A stretch of DNA of 64,000 nucleotides. It comes from DASSCW01 sp036556325 (lineage in GTDB: Bacteria > Chloroflexota > Limnocylindria > QHBO01). The notes under the pieces were generated by a model that saw only the letters and a program-made list of their open reading frames with translations, had not been told where the DNA came from and made no database searches. The stretch spans positions 51,351 to 115,350 of the forward strand of contig DATBJR010000049.1 of the NCBI GenBank assembly GCA_036556325.1. The letters run 5' to 3'. Below, piece by piece: positions 16,046 through 24,677 of the stretch (position 1 is its first letter; every line of letters begins with the position of its first letter). Both the position numbers and the translations under genes were made by a program.

Positions 16046-16954
16046 GTGACCACCGTGCCAGCGTGGCCGGATACGGCCAGGGAGGCGCTGCGCGGCACGC
16101 CGGTCCAGACTGCCTGGCGCTCGCTCGTCTTCCGTGCCGGTGCGCGCCGCGAGCGTCAGGCCCTGGACGGGGTGCGAACGTACTGCCTCTTCCTGGGGCA
16201 CGCTCGCAGCGGTCACAGCGTCATCGGAGCGCTGCTGGACGCCCATCGGCAGATCGCCATCTCGGACGAGTTCGACGCCCTGCGCTACCTCGAGGCGGGC
16301 TTCACGCGCGGCCAGCTGCTCTACGGGTCGCTGGAGATTGCGCGGCGCCAGGCGGCCAACCTGCGCCGCAAGCAGGGTCGGGGGGGCACGACCTACTCCT
16401 ACCACGTGCCCGATGGCTGGCAGGGTCGCGCCGATGACCTGCGTGTGGTGGGCGACAGTCGCGCCGGCTGGACGACGCGCCGCCTGGCGGCCGATCCGGG
16501 GCTGCTCGACCGGCTGCAGCAGCGGATGGCGCCCAGCGAGCTGCGCTTCGTGCACGTCGTCCGCAACCCCTACGACAACATCGCGACGATGATGCTGCGC
16601 GGCGAGCGCAGCTTCGAGAGCGCGTTCGGCCAGTACGCCGCCAACTGCGAGGCGATCGGGCCGCTCAGCGAGCGCATCGGCGCGGAGCGGGTGCTGCAGG
16701 TGCGCCACGAGGCGCTGATCGCCGATCCACGCGCGACCCTGGCCGAGCTGTGCATCTTCCTGGGCGTCGAGGCGGACGAACCGTACCTCGCCGCTGCGTC
16801 AGCGCAGGTCTACCGATCGCCGGCGCGCAGCCGCCGCGAGATCGAATGGCGGCCTGACGACGAGCGGCGGGTGGACGAGCTGATCCGGCGCTTCGCCTTC
16901 CTGGCCGGCTACGGGCGGGACGACGAGCCGGAGGCCGCGGCCGCATCGGGATAG
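16046..16954 (+). CDS. Sulfotransferase 3
   Basis: A 302-residue sulfotransferase-family protein starting at GTG 16046, 19 bases after the propeller gene. The 5'-phosphosulfate loop is FLGHARSGHSVIGALLDAH (about residues 49-67), with the usual Lys position taken by Arg and a Ser in the Thr position. The 3'-phosphate motif is VVRNPYDNIATMM, where the usual Ser is Thr. VRHEALIADP replaces the common RYEDL block. These drifts put it on a separate branch from the other copies. Its 3' end overlaps the convergent sulfotransferase 4 by 46 bases. Confidence 0.75.
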   Translation: MTTVPAWPDTAREALRGTPVQTAWRSLVFRAGARRERQALDGVRTYCLFLGHARSGHSVIGALLDAHRQIAISDEFDALRYLEAGFTRGQLLYGSLEIARRQAANLRRKQGRGGTTYSYHVPDGWQGRADDLRVVGDSRAGWTTRRLAADPGLLDRLQQRMAPSELRFVHVVRNPYDNIATMMLRGERSFESAFGQYAANCEAIGPLSERIGAERVLQVRHEALIADPRATLAELCIFLGVEADEPYLAAASAQVYRSPARSRREIEWRPDDERRVDELIRRFAFLAGYGRDDEPEAAAASG

Positions 16955-17883
16955 AGCCGGCCGAAGACCGGCTGCGCGGCACGTACGATGGCCTGAGCAT
17001 CCCCGTGGTCGAGTGCGGCACGCCACCGCTCGTCCAAGCGCACGTCGGACGGCGCCGACAGCCGCATCTGGTTTCCCAGCATGTGCTGCTCCTCGCCGAT
17101 CGGCCGCAGCTCCGCGTCCGGGTCGACGCCGACGAAGCCGAAGGCAGCGCGCAGCGTTCCGCTGACGTCAGCGCACAGGTCCTCGTAGCGGATCCGCAGC
17201 TGACGCTCCCGCGGCAGCTCGCGCAGCTGTTGCTCGATGCTGTCGTTGGTCCGCGCCCACTCGCTGGCAATGCGCGGCAGCGGGTCGCTGCGCTTTCCGC
17301 GACGCAGGGTCGACTCCACCACGCCGCGGACGTCGCGGACGAGGTGGATGACGCGCGGCCGGACGGGCAGATAGCGTTCGAGGTACCGGATGCGCAGCCG
17401 CTCCTTGGAGGCATCGACGAAGACGGATGCCTCGGTCAGGTCCATCACCGCATTGGCCAGCGTCCAGCTGCGGGCGCCGACCTGGCGCATGTCGGCGGCC
17501 ACGCCCAGCGGCGCGAGCGCCCGGTCCCGCAGCCGCTCGAGCGCCGGCCAGCGCAGGGAGCGCGCCTGGATGCGAGCCAGCGGCCCGTGGTGCGTCGTGT
17601 CGAAGCCGAGCTCGAAATCGGCCAGGTCCAGGTTGCCCATGCCCTTCGCTGCCACCCGCTCGCGAAGGCGCGACCAGAAGTCGCAGTCCACCATCCGCCG
17701 GCCGCAGGAGCAGCGGAAGGTATCCATCTGCCCGGCGCGCCGGCGGCCGGACACGTCGCTGATGGTCGCCACGGCCGGATGGCTGGCCAGCAGGAAGGAG
17801 AGCAGCGTCGAGCCGGAGTAGGGGCTCGAGGCCAGGAACACGTACCCGCGGCGTTCGCCGTCGTGCGCCGGTGCTCGCGTCAT
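16909..17883 (-). CDS. Sulfotransferase 4
   Basis: A 324-residue sulfotransferase-family protein on the minus strand. The 5'-phosphosulfate loop is FLASSPYSGSTLLSFLLASH (from about residue 14) and the 3'-phosphate motif HLVRDVRGVVESTLRRG keeps Arg and Ser. RIRYEDLCADV is the third conserved block. A Cys-rich insertion FRCSCGRRMVDCDFW near residue 57 is not seen in the other copies and could bind a metal or form a structural knot. The frame stays open upstream to 18075, but ATG 17883 puts the nucleotide loop at its usual distance from the start. The 3' end overlaps sulfotransferase 3. Confidence 0.78.
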   Translation of the reverse strand: MTRAPAHDGERRGYVFLASSPYSGSTLLSFLLASHPAVATISDVSGRRRAGQMDTFRCSCGRRMVDCDFWSRLRERVAAKGMGNLDLADFELGFDTTHHGPLARIQARSLRWPALERLRDRALAPLGVAADMRQVGARSWTLANAVMDLTEASVFVDASKERLRIRYLERYLPVRPRVIHLVRDVRGVVESTLRRGKRSDPLPRIASEWARTNDSIEQQLRELPRERQLRIRYEDLCADVSGTLRAAFGFVGVDPDAELRPIGEEQHMLGNQMRLSAPSDVRLDERWRAALDHGDAQAIVRAAQPVFGRLYPDAAAASGSSSRP

Positions 17884-18104
17884 GCGACCGGGGCGACTCC
17901 GGAACAAGCGCGGTTGTCGCGCCTGGGCGCGACGGCATACAGTTCGCGGACCGCCCAGCGCCGGGCGTGCACGGCGGCGCGGAGGGGCTCCACGGACTCG
18001 CATGGGAGACGACGGCGGACGATCATGGGCACTCCTGCAGCAGGCGGCGTGGCTGGCGGAGCCGGAGGGTACCACCGCGTCCGCGCGATCGCCGGTGAGC
18101 CCCG
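17884..18104. promoter_or_regulatory. Divergent intergenic region between sulfotransferases 4 and 7
   Basis: The 220-base gap must carry signals for two divergent genes. It contains a perfect 7-bp hairpin, GTCGCGC (17916-17922) and GCGCGAC (17927-17933) with a CTGG loop, in the presumed leader of the minus-strand gene. I find no convincing -35/-10 pair and no additional gene. Confidence 0.3.
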
Positions 18105-19040
18105 TTGAGCTCGCAGGTTCGATCGGCCCCTCCTGCGGAGGCCATCTTCGTGGTCGGCGTGCATCGGAGCGGCACGACCCTCATGCGCAGCATCCTCAAC
18201 GCATCGTCGCTGGTCGCCATCACCAACGAGAACCATTACTTCGGGCATCTGGCGACCGAGCGGGGCGTCGACGCGGCGGTGCGCCGCCTCGGCGATCTGC
18301 GCGACGACGCGGTCGTCGACCGCGTGGCGTCGGAGATCTACGACCGCGTGGCCAGGCGTCGCTGGTTCCGTGACCCCAGTCGCGCCTGGGTCTGGCTGAC
18401 CCGTAACGTTCCGCGCGAGGAGTTCCACCAACGCCTGCTCGCGTCCGACCGCGGCGAGCGAGCCGTCTTCGACACGTTGCTGCGCCTTTACGCGGAGCGG
18501 CGCGGCAAGACCGTCATCGGCGAAAAGACGCCAGCCCACGTGCGCCACGGCGACACGCTGCTGCGCTGGTACCCCAGCGGAAGGATCGTGCACATGCTGC
18601 GCGACCCGCGGGCGATCTACGTCTCCGATCTCAGGCGGCGGCGCCAGGTGCCGGGATCGGCGCCGTACCGGGTCCTGAACCACGTCCCGGGCGGCCTGGC
18701 CGCCGTGCTGCTGGTGCAGACGACCCTCGCCTGGCTCGACAGCGTGGCCCGGCTGCGCGAGAACAGCCGACGCTTCCCGGGCCGCTACCTGGTGGTGCGC
18801 TTCGAGGACCTCGTCACGGCGCCGCGGGCGACGGTGGAGCGCCTCTGCGAGTTCGTGGGTGTTCCCTTCGAGGAAGCCATGCTGGACCGCGTGGTCGAGA
18901 GCCACGGCCAGGCGCTCGGCAGCCGGGGCTTCGATGCGGCGGCGGCCGACCGCTGGCGCACCCAGCTGTCGCCGCTCGCCCGTCGCTGGTTCCGCCTCTG
19001 GCTGGGGACGCGAATGCGCTCGCTCGGGTACGTGGACTGA
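18105..19040 (+). CDS. Sulfotransferase 7
   Basis: A 311-residue sulfotransferase-family protein. The 5'-phosphosulfate loop is FVVGVHRSGTTLMRSILNAS (about residues 15-34), a canonical G-x-x-RSGTT form, and the 3'-phosphate motif is HMLRDPRAIYVSDL with Arg and Ser. VRFEDLVTAP is the third block. The DPRAIYVS wording is shared with sulfotransferase 8 (23625-24533), making these paralogs. The start is TTG 18105, weakly supported because no clear ribosome site precedes it; the nucleotide loop lies close to it so little could be missing. Converges on sulfotransferase 5 with a 9-base gap. Confidence 0.82.
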   Translation: MSSQVRSAPPAEAIFVVGVHRSGTTLMRSILNASSLVAITNENHYFGHLATERGVDAAVRRLGDLRDDAVVDRVASEIYDRVARRRWFRDPSRAWVWLTRNVPREEFHQRLLASDRGERAVFDTLLRLYAERRGKTVIGEKTPAHVRHGDTLLRWYPSGRIVHMLRDPRAIYVSDLRRRRQVPGSAPYRVLNHVPGGLAAVLLVQTTLAWLDSVARLRENSRRFPGRYLVVRFEDLVTAPRATVERLCEFVGVPFEEAMLDRVVESHGQALGSRGFDAAAADRWRTQLSPLARRWFRLWLGTRMRSLGYVD

Positions 19041-19049
19041 GCCGCCCAC

Positions 19050-20027
19050 TCAGGCGGCCTGGTCGGCCACCATGGTGTCGGCCGACGGCGCGCGCCCGGT
19101 CAGGTCGTACCAGCGCTCCCGTGCCCGCCACAGCGCCATCTTCGCCGCGTTGACCGGGACGGTCCCGAGCGCGAACGCCAGGCGCTCCGACCCATCCAGC
19201 CGCGTGCCCGCGTCCTCGTAGCCCAGCGAGCGCATCTCGTCGCCTGCGGTGCGCTGCACGAAGGCGATCTCGCGCGGGCTCAGGACGTCGCGGAAGCGGC
19301 CGATCGATCGCGGCGAGATCTCGCCAGCCGAGAAGCGGCCGAAGGAGCTGTTGCCGCCCGCGTCACGGAAGTCGGCGGCGCCCGCCATGCCGAGCATCGA
19401 CGGGTCGAAGGGCTCACCGATGAACTCGCACACGGCTCTCAGCTCGCCCTCCGGATCGCGCACGAGGTGCTCGTACTGGAGGAAGCGGTACTGGCGCGGG
19501 TAGCGCTCGACGTTGCGCCGTCCGAGCTCGACCGAGGCGAGCCAGGCGGCGGTGGCCGAGCCCACGCCCCCGCGCCTCGACTTCCAGCGCTTGACGGCCG
19601 ACGCGTACCGATCGCGTGGATCGCGCAGCATGTGGAGGATCCGCGCTTCGGGGAAGCATTCGAAGACACGATCCGCGTAGCGCTCGGTGTGCAGCGACTT
19701 GTCGCCCCAGCGCGGGCGACCGACGCGCTCGGCGTGCTGCGACTCCAGCAGGTCGAACAGGCGACAGTACGAACGCTCGCCGGCCCGGAAGTCCGCCTCG
19801 AGCCGATCGAAGTCCGGCTCGAGCTTGCGGTGGCGCCGATACTGGCGCATCTCGGCCAGGATGCGTCGCAGCGCCTCGTCCTGGCCCAGGTCGCCGAACC
19901 GACCGTCGAAGTAGGTCCACCAGTTCGTGCGGCGGGTCATGGCGATGCGCGGATGCGAGGCGAGCAGCGCGAAGATCAGGCTCGTGCCCGTGCGCTCCAG
20001 CCCACCGATCAGGATCGGACCCGACAC
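19050..20027 (-). CDS. Sulfotransferase 5
   Basis: A 325-residue sulfotransferase-family protein. 5'-phosphosulfate loop LIGGLERTGTSLIFALLASH (from residue 6); NWWTYFDGRFGDL follows, nearly the same as in sulfotransferase 2. The 3'-phosphate motif HMLRDPRDRYASAVKRW keeps Arg and Ser, and LQYEHLVRDPEGE is the third block. GTG 20027 begins 6 bases after the stop of sulfotransferase 6, so genes 20888, 20027 and the polymerase at 22351 form one minus-strand operon. The C-terminus carries an extra 40 residues after the core fold. Acceptor unknown. Confidence 0.85.
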   Translation of the reverse strand: MSGPILIGGLERTGTSLIFALLASHPRIAMTRRTNWWTYFDGRFGDLGQDEALRRILAEMRQYRRHRKLEPDFDRLEADFRAGERSYCRLFDLLESQHAERVGRPRWGDKSLHTERYADRVFECFPEARILHMLRDPRDRYASAVKRWKSRRGGVGSATAAWLASVELGRRNVERYPRQYRFLQYEHLVRDPEGELRAVCEFIGEPFDPSMLGMAGAADFRDAGGNSSFGRFSAGEISPRSIGRFRDVLSPREIAFVQRTAGDEMRSLGYEDAGTRLDGSERLAFALGTVPVNAAKMALWRARERWYDLTGRAPSADTMVADQAA

Positions 20028-20033
20028 GTCAGC

Positions 20034-20888
20034 TCACTCCCATGCCAATGACGGCCCCAGGTGGCGCGATCGTCGTCGCCAGGACAGCTGGCCCAGCTGC
20101 CAGCGGGAGGCATCGGCCAACCGCTGCGGAAGCATACCGGCCCGACCGGCAACCGGCCGCAATGCGTACCCGTGGGCCCGCATCTCCGGGCTCGCGTGGG
20201 CCTGCACGAATGCGATGTCACGCTCCGCCAGGGGCTCGCCCGGGGATGGGGGCAGTGTGCCGATCAGCGCCGGATCGAACGCCTCGCCGACGAAGGCGCA
20301 CATCTCGCGCAGGGTCCGCTCCGGGTCGCCGGCCAGGTCCTCGTAGCGAACGACGCGGAACGCGTCTGGCCGCTGCGCCACGCCCGTGGTACCGGCGCGC
20401 GCAGACGCGATCCAGGCGGCCGTTTCGGCGCCCAGGCCGCCGCGGCCGACGGTCCCACGCGCCAGCATCTCGGCGTACCGGTCGCGCGGATCGCGGACGA
20501 GCTGGACGATCCGCGCCTCGGGCAGCTCCTCCAGCACCCGGCTCGCCCCGAGCTCCAGCAGGGCCTCCTGCAGCCCCCATCGGCTCGTGCCCGCTCGCTC
20601 ACAGACCTGTCGCCCGAGCTCGCGTACCAGCGCCGCGAAGTCGCCGCCGGAGGCTGACGCGGACAGGCGGTCGCGGTCCAGCGGCGACGTCATGGCCCCG
20701 CTCGCCTCGAGGGCTTCGATGACGCGCTGACGACCCTCGGGACCGCCGGCGAACCAGCCGCGCAGCCGCGTCCACAGCTCGACGTGACGAACGATGTGGA
20801 TCGAGGGGTGCGCCTCGAGCATCCCCCGAAGCGCTGTCTTGCCGCTGTGGTCGAGGCCCGCCAACAGGATCGGCGCGGCCTCCCTCAC
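20034..20888 (-). CDS. Sulfotransferase 6
   Basis: A 284-residue sulfotransferase-family protein. 5'-phosphosulfate loop ILLAGLDHSGKTALRGMLEAH (starting about residue 6), 3'-phosphate motif QLVRDPRDRYAEMLARG, in which the expected Ser is replaced by Glu or Met, and VRYEDLAGDPERT as the third block. It belongs to the same branch as copies 2 and 5 (DPRDRY). GTG 20888 overlaps the stop of the upstream polymerase (GTGA on the minus strand), which decides the start; further upstream codons would lie deep inside that gene. Translational coupling with the polymerase suggests sulfation linked to chain assembly. Confidence 0.78.
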   Translation of the reverse strand: MREAAPILLAGLDHSGKTALRGMLEAHPSIHIVRHVELWTRLRGWFAGGPEGRQRVIEALEASGAMTSPLDRDRLSASASGGDFAALVRELGRQVCERAGTSRWGLQEALLELGASRVLEELPEARIVQLVRDPRDRYAEMLARGTVGRGGLGAETAAWIASARAGTTGVAQRPDAFRVVRYEDLAGDPERTLREMCAFVGEAFDPALIGTLPPSPGEPLAERDIAFVQAHASPEMRAHGYALRPVAGRAGMLPQRLADASRWQLGQLSWRRRSRHLGPSLAWE

Positions 20889-22351
20889 GGGCGCAGCGGG
20901 GCGGGGACGGTCCAGCCGATGCGGACAACCTCTTCGGGCCGCGAGCCGCGGGTCAGCACGACGTGGATCAGGCCGAGGCACAGCCACCACAGCGAGGTGC
21001 CCCAGGTGCTGGAGTGGAGCATGTCCATGAAGTTCATGACCACGAACTCATGGCCGAGGGCGAGCCACATCGCGATCAGCAGCGCCCCGTGTAGTGGGTC
21101 GCGACTGGTCACCTGGCGCCAGCGGCGCAGCGTGAGCCAGAGGAGCCACGCCACCGGGAAGAGGTAGAGGATCAGCGCCGGCAGGCCGTTTTCGGCGGCC
21201 AGGGCCAGGAAGGTGTGATGCGCGCTTCCCTCCTGGGCGGGCATGTTGCCGACCCGGACCTTCAGCGACTCGTCGAACAGCTCGAAGTTGTCGTAGCCGA
21301 AGCCGAGAGCCGGCCGCAGCTGGATCATGCGGATGGCCGCGTTGTTCGTCACCAGCCGCGATTCGGCGGTGTCCGCATCGGCGAACCGGGTCGCCGCGAA
21401 CGCGGCGATCGCGCCGCCGCTGGCCACCACCAGGACGACCAGCACGATGCCGAACAGGCCACCGAGCTTGGCTGCCACGCCACGCCGGAAGATCAGCAGG
21501 CCCAGCAGCACGGCCGCAGCCCCGAGCCAGGATCCCCGCGAGAAGGAGATGGCCACGCCGATGAACGCCATCGCGATCACGGCAAACAGCCCCCAGCGGG
21601 CCAGCTCGCTGCGGCGGACCTCCAGGAAGGCGACAGCCATCATGGCACCGACCATCAGCGTCGCCGTGTACGGTGCCGGGCCGCGCACCGTACCGACCGT
21701 TCGTTCGCCGGCTCGTCCCAACCACTCAGCGGGCAGCACCGATGGCGCCAGCCAGCTGAGCGCGCCAACCGCGAACTGGAGCACCACCAGGCCGATGAAC
21801 ATCCACAGCAGCCATTGGAGCTCCCGCTCGCGCGGTTCGGTGACGCGGATGAGCCAATACAGCGCAATGGGAATGACCAGCTTGTCGTAGAAGTTCGCCA
21901 TCTCGCGCACCGGGTTGCCGGTGAGCAGCTGGACGTTGACAAAGGCGAGGATGAGGAATCCGACAATCGCCACATCGGTCAGGCTCAGGCGGAAGTAGCT
22001 GCGACTCAGGCCGAGCATCCGGTACGCCAGGGCGACGATGAGCATGACCGGGACGAGCAGCCGCTCGATCAACCATGTCTCCGGCCCTGACGCCGGTCCG
22101 GCCACCGCCGTGCCGCCGCCAACGGCGAACAACGGCTCCAGGGCGACGTACACCAGCACCGCCGTCCACGGGTAGCGGAAGAGGAGAATGACGAGGGGCA
22201 GGGCCACGGCGACGACGAACGTCGTGCGGTCGTGCCCCTGCGCGGCCAGCCATCCGACGACCAAGGCGAGGACGACGCCGGTCGCGACCAGCGGCCAGCC
22301 AACGCGGCCGGGTCCGCGGAACGTGGCGAGCGGTTGGCGAGCGACGGCCAT
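20885..22351 (-). CDS. Wzy-like O-antigen ligase/polymerase family protein
   Basis: A 488-residue membrane protein with about 12 hydrophobic segments. The central block FIGVAISFSRGSWLGAAAVLL is the typical Wzy_C/O-antigen-ligase signature (SRGSWL), followed by a long periplasmic loop (about residues 310-390) with LRPALGFGYDNFE and HHTFLALAAENGLPAL, including the conserved His near the end. It is expected to polymerise lipid-linked repeat units on the outer membrane face. ATG 22351 is preferred to an upstream in-frame ATG at 22417 because it begins just before the first helix. A TACACT hexamer (22386-22391, minus) could be its -10. Overlaps sulfotransferase 6. Confidence 0.82.
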   Translation of the reverse strand: MAVARQPLATFRGPGRVGWPLVATGVVLALVVGWLAAQGHDRTTFVVAVALPLVILLFRYPWTAVLVYVALEPLFAVGGGTAVAGPASGPETWLIERLLVPVMLIVALAYRMLGLSRSYFRLSLTDVAIVGFLILAFVNVQLLTGNPVREMANFYDKLVIPIALYWLIRVTEPRERELQWLLWMFIGLVVLQFAVGALSWLAPSVLPAEWLGRAGERTVGTVRGPAPYTATLMVGAMMAVAFLEVRRSELARWGLFAVIAMAFIGVAISFSRGSWLGAAAVLLGLLIFRRGVAAKLGGLFGIVLVVLVVASGGAIAAFAATRFADADTAESRLVTNNAAIRMIQLRPALGFGYDNFELFDESLKVRVGNMPAQEGSAHHTFLALAAENGLPALILYLFPVAWLLWLTLRRWRQVTSRDPLHGALLIAMWLALGHEFVVMNFMDMLHSSTWGTSLWWLCLGLIHVVLTRGSRPEEVVRIGWTVPAPLRP

Positions 22352-22446
22352 GTGAGGAACGGTCCAGCTGCTGCGTCGAAGCCGCAGTGTACCGGCGCAT
22401 GACCCGAAATGCCGCATCGGGCACGCCGGATGGCAACATTGTGGTG

Positions 22447-23637
22447 ATGGATGGCACCGTGTTGCATCTGCTGGCCAACCTGGATCGCGGCGGCGCGCAG
22501 GAAGTGGTGCGCACGCTGGTCGCGGCGCTGCCGCCGACCGGCTGGCGCCCGCTGGTCGCGACCTTCCGCGACGGGCCCCTGCGGGCCGAGATCGAGCAGA
22601 CCGGAATCGGGGTGCGGGTGCTCCCGGGCCGGACGCGGTCGGTCGGGGCGCCGCTCCAAGCGCTGGCTGAGATCGGCGCCATCCGCCGGGAGCTGGCGCG
22701 CGTCACCCGCCAGGATGGAGTGGACGTCGTCCAGACCCACCTGCTCGGCAGCCTGGACTTCGTGGCGCTGGCCGCGCGGGCCGGCGACCGCCAGGCCCTG
22801 CTGTGGACAGTCCACAACGCCATCCTCGACCTGCGAGCCGACCAGCTGCCCGCTGGCCAGCGCTGGCTGCTGAGCGGGAAGCGGGCCGCGTACCGGTTCG
22901 CCTATCGGCTCGGTGGGCGGCTGGCGGACGGCTTCGTGGCCGTCTCGGATGACGTCGCATCGGCGATCACCGCCGCCTACCGGCCACCTCGCGAGCGGCT
23001 GTTCGTCATTCCCAATGGCGTCGAAATGGCCCGCTACGCCAGCCGTGACGCCCGTGCCGCGACCCGTGCCGATCTGGGGCTCGCGCCCGACGCCAGGCTG
23101 CTGATCGTCGTGGCCAAGCTGTTCGCGCAGAAGGGCCACGCGGTGCTGCTCGATGCGCTCGGCTCCGTCGCCCTGCGTGCCGGCGACGTCGTCCTGCTGG
23201 TGGGTGAGGGGCCCGAGCGCGAGCACCTGGAGCGCGTGGCGCGGGATCGCGGGCTGCGCGCCGTCCGGTTCGCGGGCAACCGCCCGGACGTCCCCGCCCT
23301 CCTGGCGGCCAGCGACCTGTTCGTGCTGCCGTCGCTGTGGGAGGGCCTGCCCATGGCGCTGCTCGAGGGGATGGCGTCCGGTCTGCCGGTGGTCGCCACC
23401 GACGTCGCCGGCAGCCGCCAGGTGGTCGTCCCCGGCGAATCCGGCGTGCTTGTCCCGCCCGGTGACGCGCCGGCCCTGGCCAGCGCCATCAACGCATTGC
23501 TCGACGACGACGGACAGCGCTCACGCCTGGCCCAGGGAGCCCGGCAAAGGGTGAAGGCCGAGTTCAGCTCGGCGCGCCAGGCGGAGCGACACGCGGCGGC
23601 GTACGAGGCTGTTCAGGCTCGTCGTCAGCGGCGGTAG
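22447..23637 (+). CDS. GT4-family glycosyltransferase 1
   Basis: A GT-B fold, retaining glycosyltransferase of about 396 residues. The N-domain starts VLHLLANLDRGGAQEVVRTL, typical of WcaL/GT4 enzymes that bind a lipid-linked acceptor. The C-domain has VVAKLFAQKGH, LVGEGPERE, VRFAGNRPDVP and the nucleotide-sugar motif LPSLWEGLPMALLEGMASG with the EX7E pair. In-frame starts exist at 22387 (GTG), 22399 (ATG) and 22447 (ATG); I chose 22447 because the fold begins immediately after it. Divergent from the polymerase; its last 13 bases overlap the convergent sulfotransferase 8. Donor and linkage unknown. Confidence 0.85.
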   Translation: MDGTVLHLLANLDRGGAQEVVRTLVAALPPTGWRPLVATFRDGPLRAEIEQTGIGVRVLPGRTRSVGAPLQALAEIGAIRRELARVTRQDGVDVVQTHLLGSLDFVALAARAGDRQALLWTVHNAILDLRADQLPAGQRWLLSGKRAAYRFAYRLGGRLADGFVAVSDDVASAITAAYRPPRERLFVIPNGVEMARYASRDARAATRADLGLAPDARLLIVVAKLFAQKGHAVLLDALGSVALRAGDVVLLVGEGPEREHLERVARDRGLRAVRFAGNRPDVPALLAASDLFVLPSLWEGLPMALLEGMASGLPVVATDVAGSRQVVVPGESGVLVPPGDAPALASAINALLDDDGQRSRLAQGARQRVKAEFSSARQAERHAAAYEAVQARRQRR

Positions 23638-24533
23638 CCGAATTCCTCCAGGTCGCGGCCGCAGAGGAGCGACAGCCAGCGTTCCGTGCTGCGGGGAAGC
23701 CGCCCGCGCCAGCGCTCGGCCGCCGCGCGGTCGATGCCCGCGCCGGATCGCTTGGGCGCGTAGCTCGAGTTGTGGACGACCTGGTCGAGCATGTCGGGCT
23801 GGAACGGAATGCCGATGAAGTCGCAGAGATCGGCGACGACCCGCTCCGGATCGGCCAGCAGGTCCTCGAAGCGCTGCAGCCGGTAGCGGTCCGGGTACGC
23901 GGCGGCGTAGCGCCGGTGGAGCCGGGCCATCTGCCGCCAGCGAAACGCCAGCGCAGTGCTGGCGTACAGCTCGAACAACGGCCCGCTGCGACGCGCCAGC
24001 CGGCCCCATCGGCCGAGGGCCTCGTCGCGTTCCTTCTGCCGCAGCGAGACGTAGATCGCCCGCGGGTCGCGAAAGGTGTGCACGACGCGCGCCCCTGGGA
24101 ACCAGGCGAGCAGCGTCGGCACCGCGGTGATGTGCTCCGGCGTCTTGTCGCCGGCAACCGGCCGTCCGCCGGCAAAGGTCCGCATGGCGGCCTCGAAGAG
24201 CCCGCGTTCCGAGCGCTCGCCCTCGCGCAACGCCCGCTCGAACGCCACCCGGTCGACCGTCGCCGCGAACCGCGACCAGAAGCTCTTGCCTCGCGATGCG
24301 TAGACCGCGTCCACGACGCGCGCGAGGCCGGCGTCGGTCCGCAGGTCGCCGGCCGCGGCGAACCGCTCCGCGGCCCCCCGCCGGCCATCGGCCGGCGAGC
24401 GCCTGCCCAGGAAGTGGGTCTCGCCGGCGAGGCGCACCAGCGGCGAGCGGTTGAGGATGCGGTGCGTCAGCGTCGAGCCGGTCCGTGGCAGGCCGGCGAT
24501 GAAGACGTGCGTCGCCGTCGTGGTGTCGGGCAT
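23625..24533 (-). CDS. Sulfotransferase 8
   Basis: A 302-residue sulfotransferase-family protein. The 5'-phosphosulfate loop is FIAGLPRTGSTLTHRILNRS (from residue 11), the 3'-phosphate motif HTFRDPRAIYVSLRQKE with Arg and Ser, and LQRFEDLLADPERV the third block. GDKTPEHI in the middle is the KTP-type segment seen in Stf0-like and trehalose/lipid sulfotransferases. Sister of copy 7. A CACAAT hexamer on the minus strand (24542-24547) lies eight bases before the ATG, so the mRNA may be leaderless. The 3' end overlaps glycosyltransferase 1 by 13 bases. Confidence 0.85.
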   Translation of the reverse strand: MPDTTTATHVFIAGLPRTGSTLTHRILNRSPLVRLAGETHFLGRRSPADGRRGAAERFAAAGDLRTDAGLARVVDAVYASRGKSFWSRFAATVDRVAFERALREGERSERGLFEAAMRTFAGGRPVAGDKTPEHITAVPTLLAWFPGARVVHTFRDPRAIYVSLRQKERDEALGRWGRLARRSGPLFELYASTALAFRWRQMARLHRRYAAAYPDRYRLQRFEDLLADPERVVADLCDFIGIPFQPDMLDQVVHNSSYAPKRSGAGIDRAAAERWRGRLPRSTERWLSLLCGRDLEEFGYRR

Positions 24534-24677
24534 GGGGCCCTATTGTGCCCGGCGCCGGCGGTCGAGCCAGGGTCATCCGCGTGATCGACAGGCCGCATCT
24601 GCAAGAATGGCGCGGTCCCAGGCCCGGCCGAGTCGCGGCCGCCGGGCGCGAACCAAGCGCGAGGGAGGCGTCAGCGC

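Noticed and set aside
13056..24533. Nucleoside or shikimate kinase identity for the GxxxSGKT/GxxRSGTT proteins
   Set aside because: The loops could suggest P-loop kinases, but each protein also has the R-D/N-P-R 3'-phosphate motif and the YEDL-like block at sulfotransferase spacing.
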